Shown one piece after another: positions 16,266-23,631 of a stretch of DNA of 30,990 nucleotides. Source of the stretch: a virus. The notes beneath the pieces were generated by a model. That model searched no databases and was not told the DNA's origin. It saw only the letters and a program-made list of their open reading frames with translations. How positions within the stretch are numbered: position 1 is the stretch's first letter; each line of letters begins with the position of its first letter. Position numbers and translations under genes: made by a program. The stretch is from the IMG/VR virus record IMGVR_UViG_3300030090_000661, positions 1-30,990 of that record; one strand, 5' to 3'.

Positions 16266-18098
16266 CTAATGTATTTCAGAATAGTTGTTACCGTATTGCA
16301 CATCAATACCCAGTGTAACATTTAACTTAAGATCTTCATTTAGCTTTTCAATAGCTGCTTGAAGATAATTTGTGTGTAAGTTCTCTTCTCCTTTTTTAAC
16401 TACGTTGATTGATTCATCGTGGAATTGTCCTACGATATTAGGTCTTGCTGCCCTGTAGTATGCAACCCACTTATCAAAACAATAAGCACCAGTGCTTTGA
16501 TTGATAGTTGAGAATGCATCCTTCTCATATCGTAGGCTATGCCAAAACTTACTGACTGGATTTTGTACCCACTTATCATTACCAATACTACGTATCTCTT
16601 GGTTATCTACAAACTCCTTTACTGACCAGTTACGGTTCCAGTAGGCACACAATAAATCTTGTGCATCATCCTTAGACATACCTGTTTCTCTGGATAGTTT
16701 GGCAGAACCAATACCATAAGTAGCAGAGTAGTTTACTACCTTAAAGTGCTTACGTAATTCTTTTAGTTGTGGCATGTCACCCCTGTTGTATCTGTCTATA
16801 TCACTCTGTGTAACATATCCTGAGTGTCTTGCCAAGTCTAAATGTGGATCAAATTCAGGTTGTGACATTTCTGCCACATAGTCAGGATCGTAGTCATACA
16901 TATAGTGACGCTTACATGTATCCTCTAAAGATGTCATGTCTGCCCCACATAATACACTACCCTCTGGTGCAATCAAACATCCACGTATCTCTTTACCCCA
17001 AGGCTTGTCCACGCTAGGCAGATTAACCAGGGGCTTGTTGTGTTTAAATCGTAGAGTATTAGTGAGTCCACTAATTTCTGCCTTAACATATCCATCACGT
17101 TCACAGGATACAAAACCCTCAAGGATACCAAGTCTGTGTTGTATTATAGTTAGTCCCTCAAGAACATTTACCACTGGCTCTTTTTGTGCCAACCGTATTA
17201 CAGATGGTGTGAGTTCTCCATTCTTTCTGACTTGCGGTATTGCCCTGTCACCATCATACTTGTGATAGCATGGCTCCCAGCCAAGGGAAGTCAACCACTC
17301 CTTAACTTGATCTGAGGAGTTTGGGTTAGCTGGTTCAACACCCTTAACTACAGTTACGTTCTTATCATAGTCATGGGGTAAGTCATTGGCATCTAAAAGA
17401 TCATACCACTTCTTACCATTAGCTGACAAGGAACCATCCTTCTTTGTTAGTACTTTGGGTTTAGACTTCTCAGTCATAACCTTACGCATTGGCATAACCT
17501 CAGTAAGTTCTGCAACCTTTTGCTCTTGCAGAACCTTTAGTTGTGATATACAACTTTTTGCCTTGCTAACATCTAGTCTCCAACCCTGCATCTCTGCCTC
17601 TCTAGCGCAGTCCATCTTAAACGACAGGTAACGAAAGAACCTGTTTAGTTCTGCCTTGTTATTCTTATAAAGAAACATAAACTTCTTAAGTAAATCCTGC
17701 CACAAGATCCAATTTATTTTTACATCCTGTTCGCAACGGTGTGTGTATTCTTCTAGTGTCAGGTTTCTCCAGTCATTAATCTCTGGCTTGGGTATGCCAT
17801 AGTCATCACCAAAGTATTCAAGACCATGACGTGACCTATCAAAGTTTACCACCCATGACATAGGTAGGGTGTCAAACAGTTGAGCCTCTATCTTAATGCC
17901 AAGTATCTTCTCAAGAACTGGTATGTCATAACGGATAATATTGTGACCAATCAAACCCTTCTCCCTGCATAGTATCCTACGCATGTAGTCATAGTCATCA
18001 GTAGTCATAACCTCTGATCCATTACGAGTGTATGACAGGCAGTGTATCTTTGTCACATCCTCTAGTAAACCATCAGTCTCAATATCAAAAAGTATCAT
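16266..18098 (-). CDS. polA: Family A DNA polymerase with 3'-5' exonuclease, T7 gp5-like
   Basis: 610 residues; replicative polymerase. The proofreading domain has ExoI D5-I-E7, ExoII N53-x4-D58 and ExoIII D125; the Tyr usual four residues before the ExoIII Asp is Arg121. The polymerase domain has motif A around Asp388 (G-A-D-M-T-S-L-E392), motif B R449-x3-K453-x3-Y457-x3-Y461-G, and motif C H560-D561-E562. Tyr457 sits at the position of T7 Tyr526 and E. coli Phe762, a residue used in marine viral surveys, where Tyr or Phe is associated with virulent and Leu with temperate lifestyles. There is no 5'-3' exonuclease domain. It overlaps the primase-helicase gene by ATGA and precedes SSB, a typical T7-like module. 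The residue 210-290 region is a lineage-specific insert with no motif seen. Confidence 0.96.
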   Translation of the reverse strand: MILFDIETDGLLEDVTKIHCLSYTRNGSEVMTTDDYDYMRRILCREKGLIGHNIIRYDIPVLEKILGIKIEAQLFDTLPMSWVVNFDRSRHGLEYFGDDYGIPKPEINDWRNLTLEEYTHRCEQDVKINWILWQDLLKKFMFLYKNNKAELNRFFRYLSFKMDCAREAEMQGWRLDVSKAKSCISQLKVLQEQKVAELTEVMPMRKVMTEKSKPKVLTKKDGSLSANGKKWYDLLDANDLPHDYDKNVTVVKGVEPANPNSSDQVKEWLTSLGWEPCYHKYDGDRAIPQVRKNGELTPSVIRLAQKEPVVNVLEGLTIIQHRLGILEGFVSCERDGYVKAEISGLTNTLRFKHNKPLVNLPSVDKPWGKEIRGCLIAPEGSVLCGADMTSLEDTCKRHYMYDYDPDYVAEMSQPEFDPHLDLARHSGYVTQSDIDRYNRGDMPQLKELRKHFKVVNYSATYGIGSAKLSRETGMSKDDAQDLLCAYWNRNWSVKEFVDNQEIRSIGNDKWVQNPVSKFWHSLRYEKDAFSTINQSTGAYCFDKWVAYYRAARPNIVGQFHDESINVVKKGEENLHTNYLQAAIEKLNEDLKLNVTLGIDVQYGNNYSEIH

Positions 18099-19699
18099 GC
18101 AGCGTCCTTCACATTATATGGTGCATCCTCAGTCAGGATGGTCGTCTGTGGATTGTAGTATAGTGACCCTGCCATACCTAACTTGGCAAAGGGTCTGTTC
18201 TTATCCACAATAAAGTTAGTAGTGTTCTGTATTATTTCATCCTCTGATTCAACATCCCTTTGTATCTTTAAACATATTATTGCTTCCTCTTCAAGAGAAG
18301 ATGCATACTTAGTTCTACCATCATCATTAACCTGTGATATAAATATCACACCAATGTTTAGTTCTTTGGCTAATTGTGCCATGCGTGATGCTAGTGTGGT
18401 CAGTGTACTGGTAGCACCATCAACACCAGTATTAGATAAGTATGCAAGGCGCTGGGCATGGTCTACGAATATATAGTCAGCACCAAACACAGTAGCAGCA
18501 GTCCTAGTGTGATCAAGAAGTTTAAGCGGGTCATCGTGGCTCCTCATCTCAAAGATTATTGTCCTGTTGTTTTCTGTATCAGCAGCAGTCTGTGCGGCCT
18601 TCACCACATCATCTAAACTAACATTGTTTGTTTCTGCATCATCATTGGTACGCACATTGCAGCCTAGATGGTATGTCGCCATTGCACGATAGGTGGTCGA
18701 TTTCATTTCTTCCATGTGTAGCAGGGCTATGCGTGTGTCTGGTGTGCGTAGTAACCCATTCTCAAAGTATCGTATCACCTCAGTCTTACCTGTACCCCTA
18801 GGGGCTTTGATGAATGTTAAACCACCCTTTACCAACCCTCTTATCTTTTCATCAATACCACTGTGTCCTGTGGGTGTGTAAGAGTATGGGTTCTCTGTTC
18901 GTATAGCTGCATCCACATCTTCATCACTAATAAAGAAGTTATCAGGAGAATACTTCTGAGCCTTACGTGCAGCCCACATTAACTCTTCACCATCACCAGC
19001 AGTCAGAAAGTCATTAGCATCCTTGTGTTTAGACATTGGCACATAGTAGAACTTGTCTGGTATTACAGCATACAATTTATCTGCTGCTGCCCTACCTGCT
19101 GCATCAAGTTCTCCTGCATATATTACCATCTTATAAGAACTTAAGTAGTCTAGATTATTTTGCAAGAACTTGTTGCTGATTGATGCACTAGGTAGAGACT
19201 TAACAGGAAACTTCTCACCTAAAATCTGATACAAACTTGCTGCATCAAACTCACCCTCAGTAAGATACAATCGTTCACTTGTGCCAGCATTAAACTCAGG
19301 GCCAAAGAGGTAGGCCATACCTGCACCCACATCCTTCTGCCAAGTTTTCTTTTTGTCATCATAGGATCTGTACTTGGTGGTGTGTGGATACTTGTAGGCA
19401 TAACGAACAGGCTTACCATCCTCTCCCAACTGTAGTTGTATCTGGTACAACTGACAGACCTCTGGTTTGATACCCCTTATACCCTCATAAGTCATACTCT
19501 TTATGGGTATATCCATAATATTTCTCCTCTCTTTTACTGGGTATTCTTCTTTTGCCCAATCGAATGTGGGTTCCTTACTTGGATACGAGTTACCACAGGA
19601 GTGACAGTAGCCGTAGCCATCCTCATTCCAGTTGAAAGCATCACTAGAACCGCACTCTTCAAACGGACAGGCTAAGTGTGGTGTATCACCTTCTGCCAT
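18095..19699 (-). CDS. Bifunctional primase-helicase, T7 gp4-like
   Basis: 534 residues. Makes RNA primers and unwinds DNA ahead of the polymerase as a ring. Order: N-terminal zinc ribbon with Cys11, Cys16, Cys32 and Cys35; TOPRIM primase core with T-E148-G-E and Y-A-G-E197-L-D199-x2-G; RecA-like helicase of the DnaB/Twinkle type with Walker A A-P-R-G-T-G-K305-T (299-306), Walker B ending in Asp413 (Y-I-F-V-D-H), and I-S-Q456 as the polymerising sensor motif. In T7 gp4 the second TOPRIM site is D-x-D (Asp207/Asp209); here it is E-L-D. ATG start; the ATGA at its end starts the polymerase gene. Length is close to T7 gp4 (566). Confidence 0.95.
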   Translation of the reverse strand: MAEGDTPHLACPFEECGSSDAFNWNEDGYGYCHSCGNSYPSKEPTFDWAKEEYPVKERRNIMDIPIKSMTYEGIRGIKPEVCQLYQIQLQLGEDGKPVRYAYKYPHTTKYRSYDDKKKTWQKDVGAGMAYLFGPEFNAGTSERLYLTEGEFDAASLYQILGEKFPVKSLPSASISNKFLQNNLDYLSSYKMVIYAGELDAAGRAAADKLYAVIPDKFYYVPMSKHKDANDFLTAGDGEELMWAARKAQKYSPDNFFISDEDVDAAIRTENPYSYTPTGHSGIDEKIRGLVKGGLTFIKAPRGTGKTEVIRYFENGLLRTPDTRIALLHMEEMKSTTYRAMATYHLGCNVRTNDDAETNNVSLDDVVKAAQTAADTENNRTIIFEMRSHDDPLKLLDHTRTAATVFGADYIFVDHAQRLAYLSNTGVDGATSTLTTLASRMAQLAKELNIGVIFISQVNDDGRTKYASSLEEEAIICLKIQRDVESEDEIIQNTTNFIVDKNRPFAKLGMAGSLYYNPQTTILTEDAPYNVKDAA

Positions 19700-19733
19700 A
19701 AATAAATCTCCTTATCTTTACTAACACAACCAG

Positions 19734-20525
19734 TTACTCGTATAGTTCCCCACCGTCCCCATCATACCACATCTGATTTAAATCTTGTGGTTGCACTCTC
19801 TCATGTGCGAGTTTGTTTGCTTTTGATTTTTCTTTAGCCCTGTTACGTTCTGATTTATCAAAGGGTCTGATCTTTGTTAACACCTCCGCTTGGTGTCCAC
19901 TAATTTTAACAAGAGCAGCCCATGAAACAGGAAATAGTTTTTGCATCTCGTCACTAATTTGTGTGGCAACCAATCGTGTTTCATATTGTGTGTCACTGGC
20001 ACAACGCAGGTTACACATATCAGCAAAGGCATCAAGGCTACCAGACCAGTACCACTCAGTCATGGTAGACTGTGGCAACACCATACGTGCTTGTTCTGGA
20101 CAGACCTTTTGATGTAAAAGGTATTCGTATTTATGCTTTGCACTTACCATATCTCTTTCAAAGCGAATACGTAAGTTTTCAGAGTTTATAACCTCCCCTG
20201 ACCCTTGTTTTTTATTTTTAACTGCTTTGCGAAACTCAGGGATATAGAACTCAGGCTCACTGTCCACATACCTACGACTAATCTCATTCCATCGTAGGAA
20301 CTTATGCTTTACTAACTGCCTAGCGACAAAGATAGGAGCCTTAACGTGGAAAGAAGCAAAGCAGTGACCAAAGGGTGATGTGTGTCCATGCTCTGCAAGA
20401 TAGTGTATCAATCTGTAATCCTCTTGCTCTTGGTACACATCACGCTTTTTACCAAAGGATACCCTAGCAGCATTTACCACAGTCAGGTCTTCACCCATGT
20501 GATCTATGTATGTTGCCTTAATCAT
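19734..20525 (-). CDS. thyX: Flavin-dependent thymidylate synthase
   Basis: 263 residues from the ATG at 20525, chosen because a GGTGG ribosome site precedes it and overlap with the upstream gene is then eight bases. Converts dUMP to dTMP using methylene-tetrahydrofolate, FAD and NADPH. The ThyX signature R-H-R-x2-S-x-N-E-x-S-x-R is present in altered form at residues 73-85 as K-H-K-x2-R-x-N-E-x-S-R-R, so both signature Arg are Lys, while the downstream Asn-Glu, Ser83 and Arg85 are kept. The N-terminal H-x-S-P-F-x-H (48-54) and R-M-V-L-P segments also fit. The C-terminal 40 residues are Lys-rich, then acidic. Together with the reductase it supplies dNTPs for viral replication. Confidence 0.93.
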   Translation of the reverse strand: MIKATYIDHMGEDLTVVNAARVSFGKKRDVYQEQEDYRLIHYLAEHGHTSPFGHCFASFHVKAPIFVARQLVKHKFLRWNEISRRYVDSEPEFYIPEFRKAVKNKKQGSGEVINSENLRIRFERDMVSAKHKYEYLLHQKVCPEQARMVLPQSTMTEWYWSGSLDAFADMCNLRCASDTQYETRLVATQISDEMQKLFPVSWAALVKISGHQAEVLTKIRPFDKSERNRAKEKSKANKLAHERVQPQDLNQMWYDGDGGELYE

Positions 20526-20871
20526 GTTCACCACCAAACATTCTGCCACTAGTTACATTGTCGGTAGGATCTATTTTAGATTTTTTCTCAGCCTCTTTGT
20601 AAACCATTGCGGTAATAAATATACCTCCAATCAGTAGAGAATGTCCCATACCACTGATAGCAAACCAGAACATATTACCAATCCACAGTGCGAATATTGC
20701 ACTCCACATGTACGCCAGTATCTGAAAGACTGCATGTGCAGCCATTGGGTCTAGTCTTTGAATGTGACGCAACGGAGAATCCTGTATTGTCATCACACTG
20801 TTCCATGTCTCTTTGAATAAATCAAAGATACTAACAATGCTCAAAGGTACAACCTTTAATTTGTCACTCAT
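20518..20871 (-). CDS. Small inner-membrane protein, two TM helices
   Basis: 117 residues. A 45-residue amphipathic N-terminal part (residues 11-40 include helices and H-I-Q-R-L-D-P-M) precedes two hydrophobic helices at about 46-71 and 75-91, then a charged cytosolic tail. No family name can be assigned. It is coupled by an ATGA overlap to the gene upstream and overlaps ThyX by eight bases. It belongs to a run of seven small membrane or zinc genes between ThyX and the integrase. Confidence 0.8.
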   Translation of the reverse strand: MSDKLKVVPLSIVSIFDLFKETWNSVMTIQDSPLRHIQRLDPMAAHAVFQILAYMWSAIFALWIGNMFWFAISGMGHSLLIGGIFITAMVYKEAEKKSKIDPTDNVTSGRMFGGEHD

Positions 20872-21083
20872 TTTTTACCCTTTGTATTTAAGTTCATTGG
20901 TGAGTATGCTTCACCGTTATACTGAGAGCCTGATTTATCTGGCCCTGTTTCAACACCACTATTACAACCAAATACAACCACCATCAAAAATATAGTGCTG
21001 TAAATGAAAGCCCTCTTAGACCACAGAATAAACAGATCAAAAGTTTTTTCTGCTTCTATCTGTGCTGCTTCTCTAGGCGTCAA
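20868..21083 (-). CDS. Small single-TM protein with lipobox-like cysteine
   Basis: 71 residues. A charged 23-residue N-terminus is followed by one hydrophobic helix (about 24-39) that ends in V-F-G-Cys40, which resembles a lipobox although the leader is longer than usual. After it comes a hydrophilic Gly/Ser/Asn-rich tail. It could be a lipoprotein or a simple type II membrane protein. It starts 11 bases inside the preceding gene. No family recognised. Confidence 0.75.
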   Translation of the reverse strand: MTPREAAQIEAEKTFDLFILWSKRAFIYSTIFLMVVVFGCNSGVETGPDKSGSQYNGEAYSPMNLNTKGKK

Positions 21084-21345
21084 CTTTACCCTCCTGTTTG
21101 TTTTTCAATCCCTGTAATTTATTAAACTCATTTTGATCTATGCAGTTAACCATCTCTACTGCACCAGGTAGCATACCATTGTACGCCATCATAAGACCGT
21201 GAACGTAATTCATTATACTTGTTCTGTCAGTCAGTGTGACCCTACATTCAGCTTCAGTATTATAAACTGGGTTTGTAAAAACAAACGTGTCTCTTGTTCC
21301 ATCTTCATTCCAAGATAAAAAGAATACTATTGCATACCACTTCAT
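21073..21345 (-). CDS. Small probable secreted or membrane-associated protein
   Basis: 90 residues from the ATG at 21345, which has GGAG nine bases upstream and forms ATGA with the preceding small gene; the longer frame begins with TTG. A hydrophobic N-terminus (K-W-Y-A-I-V-F-F-L) is followed by a domain with two cysteines (near residues 34 and 68), compatible with export and one disulfide. A similar layout (hydrophobic start, Tyr-Pro/Asn-Pro, two cysteines) is seen in the gene at 29250. Function unknown. Confidence 0.7.
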   Translation of the reverse strand: MKWYAIVFFLSWNEDGTRDTFVFTNPVYNTEAECRVTLTDRTSIMNYVHGLMMAYNGMLPGAVEMVNCIDQNEFNKLQGLKNKQEGKVDA

Positions 21346-21476
21346 CGTAAGAAACTCCAAACACCTATATCAGGCCAAAATAAAAGGTTAATTATTATTG
21401 GCACACCTAAAATTAAAAAGGCACACACTAGGAAGGCACCAAAGGCACCCTTTATGTGGTATTGTTCACTCATCAT
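21342..21476 (-). CDS. 44-residue membrane peptide
   Basis: ATG at 21476 overlaps the preceding stop as ATGA, and its own TGA overlaps the next ATG the same way, which strongly supports a real coupled gene. The product is almost entirely hydrophobic from residue 11 to 34 (one TM helix with Gly, Phe, Leu, Ile), with a short polar N-terminus and a Trp-rich C-terminus. Unknown function; part of the membrane-gene run. Confidence 0.72.
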   Translation of the reverse strand: MMSEQYHIKGAFGAFLVCAFLILGVPIIINLLFWPDIGVWSFLR

Positions 21477-21631
21477 TCTTCCTCCAAACAAAAACTGCAC
21501 CATGTATTCTTAGTTGGTGCTCCACAACTAACACACTGGTATTTATCCTTGCAGTGTGGGCAAGTCTGATGCTTTTTCCAGTTAAATATTTCTTTACACC
21601 AAGGGCATTCAACAATGTCAAACCTTCTCAT
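21473..21631 (-). CDS. Small zinc-ribbon protein with four CxxC pairs
   Basis: 52 residues from the ATG at 21631 (ATGA overlap with the DoxX-like gene); a longer start 14 codons earlier would run into that gene. Eight cysteines form four CxxC knuckles at 9/12, 24/27, 33/36 and 45/48, consistent with two zinc ribbons in a tiny protein. It could bind nucleic acid or a protein partner, or act as a redox or metal chaperone. The tight linkage to membrane proteins on both sides is unusual for such a protein. Confidence 0.8.
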   Translation of the reverse strand: MRRFDIVECPWCKEIFNWKKHQTCPHCKDKYQCVSCGAPTKNTWCSFCLEEE

Positions 21632-22038
21632 GCTCGTCTGCCTCTGAGTGCAAAGAACAAACCACCCACCCACAGTAACACATGTAAGTTATCATACAGC
21701 AAAACATCCAACAGGCTATCGGGTTCACCTATCCATATTACACCTGTCATAATACAACAAATAACTATACCACTAAACCTTGTTATTACATCCTCTACCC
21801 AAGGGTGGTCTAGGTGTAGGTAAGTAAAAGCTACCAGCCCACCTACCAGTAATCCTATACCTGCTCCTAGTTCTCCATATGCAGCGAACCACCACACGAT
21901 ATATGGTAAATCAAAAGCACTAGCATCGTCAACACTAATCGGAAACTTAGACAAACCCTGTTGTATAAATACAATAGCCAAGGGTATCCTCAGTAACCAG
22001 TGACTAAGACAAAACTCTGGTATTTTATTTATCAACAT
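21628..22038 (-). CDS. DoxX-like four-helix membrane protein
   Basis: 136 residues with four predicted TM helices (about 13-30, 48-72, 86-103, 116-131). Signatures of the DoxX/DoxX-like superfamily are seen: an N-terminal helix of the form L-L-R-I-P-L-A-I-V-F-I followed by Q-Q-G-L-S-K-F, then A-A-Y-G-E-L-G-A-G-I-G-L-L-V-G in helix two, and R-F-S-G at the start of helix three. Bacterial members are linked to thiol/quinone redox and oxidative-stress membrane complexes. A role in a phage is not established; it may be an auxiliary gene acting at the host membrane. ATG with an AAAGGAG ribosome site. Confidence 0.75.
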   Translation of the reverse strand: MLINKIPEFCLSHWLLRIPLAIVFIQQGLSKFPISVDDASAFDLPYIVWWFAAYGELGAGIGLLVGGLVAFTYLHLDHPWVEDVITRFSGIVICCIMTGVIWIGEPDSLLDVLLYDNLHVLLWVGGLFFALRGRRA

Positions 22039-22153
22039 TCTTATCTCCTTTGTGCTTTTGTTTTCGTATTGGTTTAGGTTTCTTCTTGTCTGGTATAGAC
22101 TGGGGCTTGTACTTTGGTTGCCGCAAGTCTTTAGCCATTGGGTTCTTAATCAT
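22025..22153 (-). CDS. Very basic 42-residue protein
   Basis: Runs from the ATG at 22153 (overlapping the preceding stop) or the in-frame ATG at 22138, and ends 14 bases inside the DoxX-like gene. About a third of its residues are Lys or Arg, interspersed with Pro and Gln, so it is probably disordered and may bind nucleic acid or lipid. It fills an otherwise empty 107-base gap. No homology recognised; the evidence is position and reading frame only. Confidence 0.5.
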   Translation of the reverse strand: MIKNPMAKDLRQPKYKPQSIPDKKKPKPIRKQKHKGDKNVDK

Positions 22154-22376
22154 CAGCTTCTTGCCTTTTTTTTCTTTCTTTATATGTTATCCAGTCTATA
22201 AAATTCCAAGCCTCATCATAGTCTGCATCCTCTGAGTAATACTCATATAAATCATGCATTACATACTCTCTTAGTCCATCTATATCTAAACTTTCGGCAA
22301 ACTTTTTTACGGCTTCTTCAAGTCCATCCTCAAAAGCTATATCTTCTTCATCATAGTCATTCTCTACTAGTGGCAT
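22146..22376 (-). CDS. Small acidic protein of unknown function
   Basis: 76 residues, ATG with AGGAG six bases upstream. Very acidic N-terminal half (D-Y-D-E-E-D, E-D-G-L-E-E) with helical patterns, then a Tyr/Trp-containing segment and a short Lys/Arg-rich tail. No known motif. The start overlaps the integrase stop by ten bases. Acidic mimicry of DNA is conceivable but not supported beyond charge. Confidence 0.72.
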   Translation of the reverse strand: MPLVENDYDEEDIAFEDGLEEAVKKFAESLDIDGLREYVMHDLYEYYSEDADYDEAWNFIDWITYKERKKRQEADD

Positions 22377-23254
22377 TTAACTCTCCTATCTAGTGCAGAT
22401 TTTGCTGTTTCCAAATTAAATTTATTGTACGGATTAAGACTGCTAACATTCTTGTGTCCTGTTACAGACTGAATAGCTAAGTGATCCACCTGCCCTTCAA
22501 TCATTTGTACTATACCAGTCTTACGTAGGTCACCCACCTGTAGATCATCAGGAAGCCCAGCAGTAGCCTTGACCTCTTTCAGTAAGGTGGTCATCTGTAA
22601 AACTGTTAGCGGTCTGTAAGCCCCATCAGAGGCCCTGTGGTGCGGTACTACGTATTGTTGAAACCCCCAATCCTTCTCTTGCTGCTCTAGCATAGGGTAA
22701 AGTTCATCTGTTATAGGCAACTCAACCGTAGCACCACGTTTAGTTTGTTTTATAGTTACTGATCTGTCCTCCCAATTGATATTGTTGAATGTTAGATTAC
22801 GTATGTCCACTGGTCTTTGGCTCCACTCATAGCACATAAGGACTATCAACCCAATGTTTCTCCACTTAAAGTCTGTGAATGCTGTATCCAGAAACGACAT
22901 AACCTGTTCATGTTTCCATATCACTGATCTAGGTTCACTGGTTCTTTTCTTTACTCTCTTCATAGGATTTCTTGGTATCACTTCCCTATCGACATAGTAA
23001 TTCATCAACACAGAGAATACCCTAGCTAAGTGATTAGCGTTTGCTGTACTGTTTTCAAACTCCCAAGTATCATACAACTCATTGCATATATCAAAGTCTA
23101 TCCTTTCTAGTATTTTCCTAGCCATAGGTATACCATATACTTTAGTATCATTAATACTAAGTAAGTTATATCTATAAGTTCTCTTAGTATTATAACTAAG
23201 AGAATTATAAGTCTTACTATCTAAATAATTAATGATAGACTTGTTGAACCTCAT
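22367..23254 (-). CDS. int: Tyrosine site-specific integrase
   Basis: 295 residues. N-terminal SAM-like core-binding domain (about 1-105) and C-terminal catalytic domain with Arg147 (S-Q-R-P), Lys172 (T-K-R-G), Arg244 (G-D-L-R-K-T), His267 (T-G-H-K-N) and nucleophile Tyr276 (N-P-Y-N-K-F). The first His of the usual H-x2-R box is Gly241, a substitution tolerated in many phage integrases. It integrates or excises phage DNA by recombination between attP and attB. It has its own strong promoter with an overlapping dyad and an HTH protein encoded just upstream. ATG with an AAAGG ribosome site. No tRNA fragment or obvious attP core was found beside it. Confidence 0.94.
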   Translation of the reverse strand: MRFNKSIINYLDSKTYNSLSYNTKRTYRYNLLSINDTKVYGIPMARKILERIDFDICNELYDTWEFENSTANANHLARVFSVLMNYYVDREVIPRNPMKRVKKRTSEPRSVIWKHEQVMSFLDTAFTDFKWRNIGLIVLMCYEWSQRPVDIRNLTFNNINWEDRSVTIKQTKRGATVELPITDELYPMLEQQEKDWGFQQYVVPHHRASDGAYRPLTVLQMTTLLKEVKATAGLPDDLQVGDLRKTGIVQMIEGQVDHLAIQSVTGHKNVSSLNPYNKFNLETAKSALDRRVKCH

Positions 23255-23270
23255 AGTTTTACCTTTCGTT

Positions 23271-23285
23271 TTAACTTACAGTTAA
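23271..23285. promoter_or_regulatory. Candidate operator over the integrase transcription start
   Basis: Perfect dyad TTAACT-TAC-AGTTAA, six-base arms with a three-base centre. It touches the -10 box and covers the predicted start point of the integrase promoter, so a bound dimer would block initiation. The nearby HTH protein is a candidate binder; no binding data. Confidence 0.5.
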
Positions 23286-23312
23286 TTATACTCAAGTAGT
23301 TTTTATAGTCAA
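23285..23312 (-). promoter_or_regulatory. Sigma70-type promoter of the integrase gene
   Basis: On the leftward strand TTGACT (23307-23312), a 16-base spacer, and TATAAT (23285-23290). The predicted start point near 23278 leaves a short leader of about 24 bases before the integrase ATG. It is the best-matching leftward promoter in the window. Confidence 0.72.
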
Positions 23313-23345
23313 CCCCTACAATTATCTTTGTAAATCATAGGGGTT
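23311..23345 (+). terminator. Hairpin with T-run upstream of the integrase promoter
   Basis: Perfect 8-base arms AACCCCTA and TAGGGGTT with a 19-base loop, followed on the rightward strand by further T residues. It may terminate rightward (antisense) transcription, or be a protein-binding site, since the left arm overlaps the promoter -35 box by two bases. Long loop and only four G-C pairs lower confidence. Confidence 0.4.
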
Positions 23346-23357
23346 TTTGTGCAACAG

Positions 23358-23627
23358 TTATTCGCACATACACTTTACTTGACAAAGTGCTGGAAAGGCA
23401 TCACACATTTTAAACTGAAGTAAGGATAGCTGACGTGCATGACGCATATCTAGGTCAAAACATTCTCTGATGTTTCCTTCCATTTCATCCAACAGGTTCC
23501 ACACATTAGTGATTACCTCACGTTGTTTTTTTGTCAGATGACTAGCGGCATCATCAAGTGCCTTGTCTCTTGCGTCACGTACCTCCTGCCACTTTGCCAT
23601 TCTTACTTCTGATTCTGTCATTGTCAT
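23358..23627 (-). CDS. Small helical unknown protein
   Basis: 89 residues, ATG with GAGGAG upstream. Mostly helical with many Arg, Asp and Glu residues and four cysteines at the C-terminal side (including C-Q-V-K-C-M-C at the end). No known motif. It is the last gene before the integrase promoter, so it belongs to the HTH-regulator unit rather than to the integrase unit. Confidence 0.7.
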   Translation of the reverse strand: MTMTESEVRMAKWQEVRDARDKALDDAASHLTKKQREVITNVWNLLDEMEGNIRECFDLDMRHARQLSLLQFKMCDAFPALCQVKCMCE

Positions 23628-23631
23628 GTTC

